Shown here piece after piece: positions 62,701-64,000 of a DNA stretch of 64,000 nucleotides. The stretch is from assembly GCA_035695105.1 (NCBI GenBank), contig DASSEV010000086.1, forward strand, positions 1 to 64,000, read 5' to 3'. Under the pieces are notes generated by a model. The model saw only the letters and a list, made by a program, of their open reading frames with translations. It did no database searches and was not told the DNA's origin. Position numbers and translations under genes: made by a program. How positions within the stretch are numbered: position 1 is the first letter of the stretch; every line of letters starts with the position of its first letter. This stretch comes from JAICYJ01 sp035695105. GTDB taxonomy: Bacteria; Actinomycetota; Thermoleophilia; Gaiellales; JAICJC01.

Positions 62701-62804
62701 GCGGCGATGCCGAGTGCCGCCAGCAGCCCGCGCAGGGGGCGCCGCCGGACGCGCGCCGCGGCGACCGCCAGCGGTGCGAGCAGCGCTATCACAGCACCGG
62801 GCAT
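59736..62804 (-). CDS. FtsX-like (MacB-type) ABC permease
   Basis: 1022 residues, consistent with two fused FtsX modules: helix at about 14-38, large extracytoplasmic domain, helix cluster about 285-480, a second extracytoplasmic domain (about 540-870), and a final cluster of three helices to residue 1015. These proteins do mechanotransmission or lipoprotein/peptide export rather than import. TACCAT (62818-62813) ends 8 nt before ATG 62804. Confidence 0.85.
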   Translation of the reverse strand: MPGAVIALLAPLAVAAARVRRRPLRGLLAALGIAAATATLGATLAGGRVSSELAVQRALARVPVEQRALRVIWSGPPSRPYRAIDRPARRELATLAGGPAVATVLYRETRFDEGRIAAVAGLDGLGRYVHLTSGRLPTSCTPTRCEVVQVAGAPLAAVTTGGARLVRVGEGRLTSGLPFGSLAALGVSAGHRQPPATLIAGDVAAVSQMPALRGLYRTYAWTRPIDPRALHSWDVGGLLDREARALSTLGPGDSLWSISAPDQAVLDATSRSDTASTRLTLVGGEIAALLLAFVLLAASSLRADAVAERRRLERRGARRGQVVLFAVAEGGWVALLGVLGGCAIAIVAGAVIARSAGLPADAVLRHSLLSLEGLGLGAAALVVSTCVVVGVLLLGDGQVGARIADVAAVAALAALLLAAARGATSAGAGGTDPLLPFLPLLVALVCGVAVARLLPPLMRACERRLRHASAAVRIAVVSVAREPLGPAVAAAFLAVALGLAFFASTYRQTLAVGQQDQAAFAVPADVTLSEGAQLVRPLDAATLQSYRRLAGGSVAMPVLRLAATAAATGSRPADVTVLGLPAGDISALRWRGGGLPGGQRTLARRLGAGGPAALAGPRLAPGRISLPADVTGAQVAVALIAQRGDGSIASLSLGTAGPGRQVLTRRLPAPLAGARLVALQIDRTEADSKIAIHQQGEGGAASGTQGTIGLGPLRSGGAPVTDWRGWVGRGGISPEAGTPTGAQRLRFAITGATRPLLRPVEPTDGVPLPVAVSPDIARAAGGGLIELRFAGQTVPARVVAVGDRFPTLNGTYAVADESRLATALNADDPGSAVPDELWLRARHAADVPALDAAVRRAPFTELARQSHADTLRSLQTDPLSKGIRLVLQGAALLALGLAVAGLVLAVAGAVRDDRTALYDLEAQGVSPAVLRRQLRFRAAIVGAVGLAAAILVGVLLSAATVALVQVTATAGVPVPPLQRHVAWPVVGVGLAAFVLVAAAAVGMATRAAFSAPLPARPGSDMP

Positions 62805-62877
62805 GGGCGGTGATGGTAGACCTCGGGCAGGACTCCCCGCAGGCCCGCACGGGCGTCCGGTAGTCTCGCGCCTCCCG

Positions 62878-63983
<1,106 letters not shown>

Positions 63984-63987
<4 letters not shown>

Positions 63988-64000
63988 GCGACGCGGTCAG
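63984..64000 (+). CDS. Start of a further gene (partial)
   Basis: GTG 63984 overlaps the deacetylase TGA by GTGA, the coupling used throughout this genome, and opens a frame (VSDAV) that leaves the window. Confidence 0.4.

Overview
The window is GC-rich (GC-dominated third codon positions, many GTG/TTG starts, dense gene packing with 4-bp ATGA/GTGA overlaps). It carries actinobacterial hallmarks: an infC-rpmI-rplT-TrmH cluster near pheST, leaderless-looking promoters and PhoP/PhoR-like two-component genes. A GC-rich actinobacterium, possibly of a deep lineage such as Thermoleophilia, is the best guess; this is inferred from style and content, not from a marker gene.

Layout. 1-4.5 kb: mobile or decayed DNA. 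It holds the 3' end of an IS481-type transposase, an IS110-type transposase broken by a 1-nt frameshift, an exported phosphodiester glycosidase, about 1 kb of non-coding or decayed sequence, a 34-residue membrane peptide and tRNA-Pro(GGG). 4.6-6.1 kb: ECF sigma factor, membrane anti-sigma-like protein, and a Lys/Ala-tailed XRE regulator. 6.1-13.8 kb: proS and a 2-oxoacid dehydrogenase region (E3, alpha/beta hydrolase and stand-alone lipoyl protein on the minus strand; E1 alpha, E1 beta and E2 divergent on the plus strand). 13.8-18.3 kb: LD-carboxypeptidase, CBS protein, repeat element A, and tandem M29 aminopeptidases. 18.3-26 kb: pheT-pheS, methyltransferase, secreted phosphoesterase, TrmH-type methyltransferase, rplT-rpmI-infC with a structured attenuator leader. 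26.2-26.9 kb: phosphoribosyltransferase and truncated repeat element B.

26.9-42.7 kb (minus strand) is the most striking block. It is a probable 14-gene operon: kdd, a C45 peptidase/acyltransferase, a creatininase-family amidohydrolase, a five-gene peptide ABC importer, an amidase, a DmpA/P1 peptidase, a P-loop protein, kamD, kamE, kal and kce. The kam/kdd/kce/kal genes are the beta-lysine part of lysine fermentation (beta-lysine -> 3,5-diaminohexanoate -> 5-amino-3-oxohexanoate -> aminobutyryl-CoA + acetoacetate -> crotonyl-CoA). The lysine 2,3-aminomutase that would make beta-lysine from lysine is absent from the window. Instead there are an importer and four different amide/peptide hydrolases, which suggests scavenging of beta-lysine amides or beta-peptides. 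A pair of CCAATTATTGG palindromes lies between kamE and kal, and a GntR/UTRA regulator sits just beyond kdd.

42.7-50.8 kb: PASTA-like membrane protein, GntR regulator, thrS, sensor kinase and response regulator, NUDIX hydrolase, small membrane protein, repeat element C, beta-propeller-like protein. Upstream of both the response regulator and the NUDIX gene lies the same 109-nt element. The two copies are collinear, about 80% identical, and differ by compensatory base-pair changes, so this is a strong candidate for an undescribed structured RNA. 50.8-64 kb: branched-chain amino-acid ABC transporter (livFGMHK), a Tat-exported protein, a lipoprotein, a MacB-like exporter (tandem ATPase plus 1022-residue permease), an acetylpolyamine amidohydrolase/HDAC-family enzyme and the first codons of a further gene.

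Two themes cross the window. First, about 18 genes have a TANNNT -10 hexamer ending only 6-11 nt before the start codon, implying widespread leaderless transcription. Second, a repeat family with inverted termini beginning CTAG sits at TAG stop codons, and four convergent gene pairs share a single CTAG as both stop codons.
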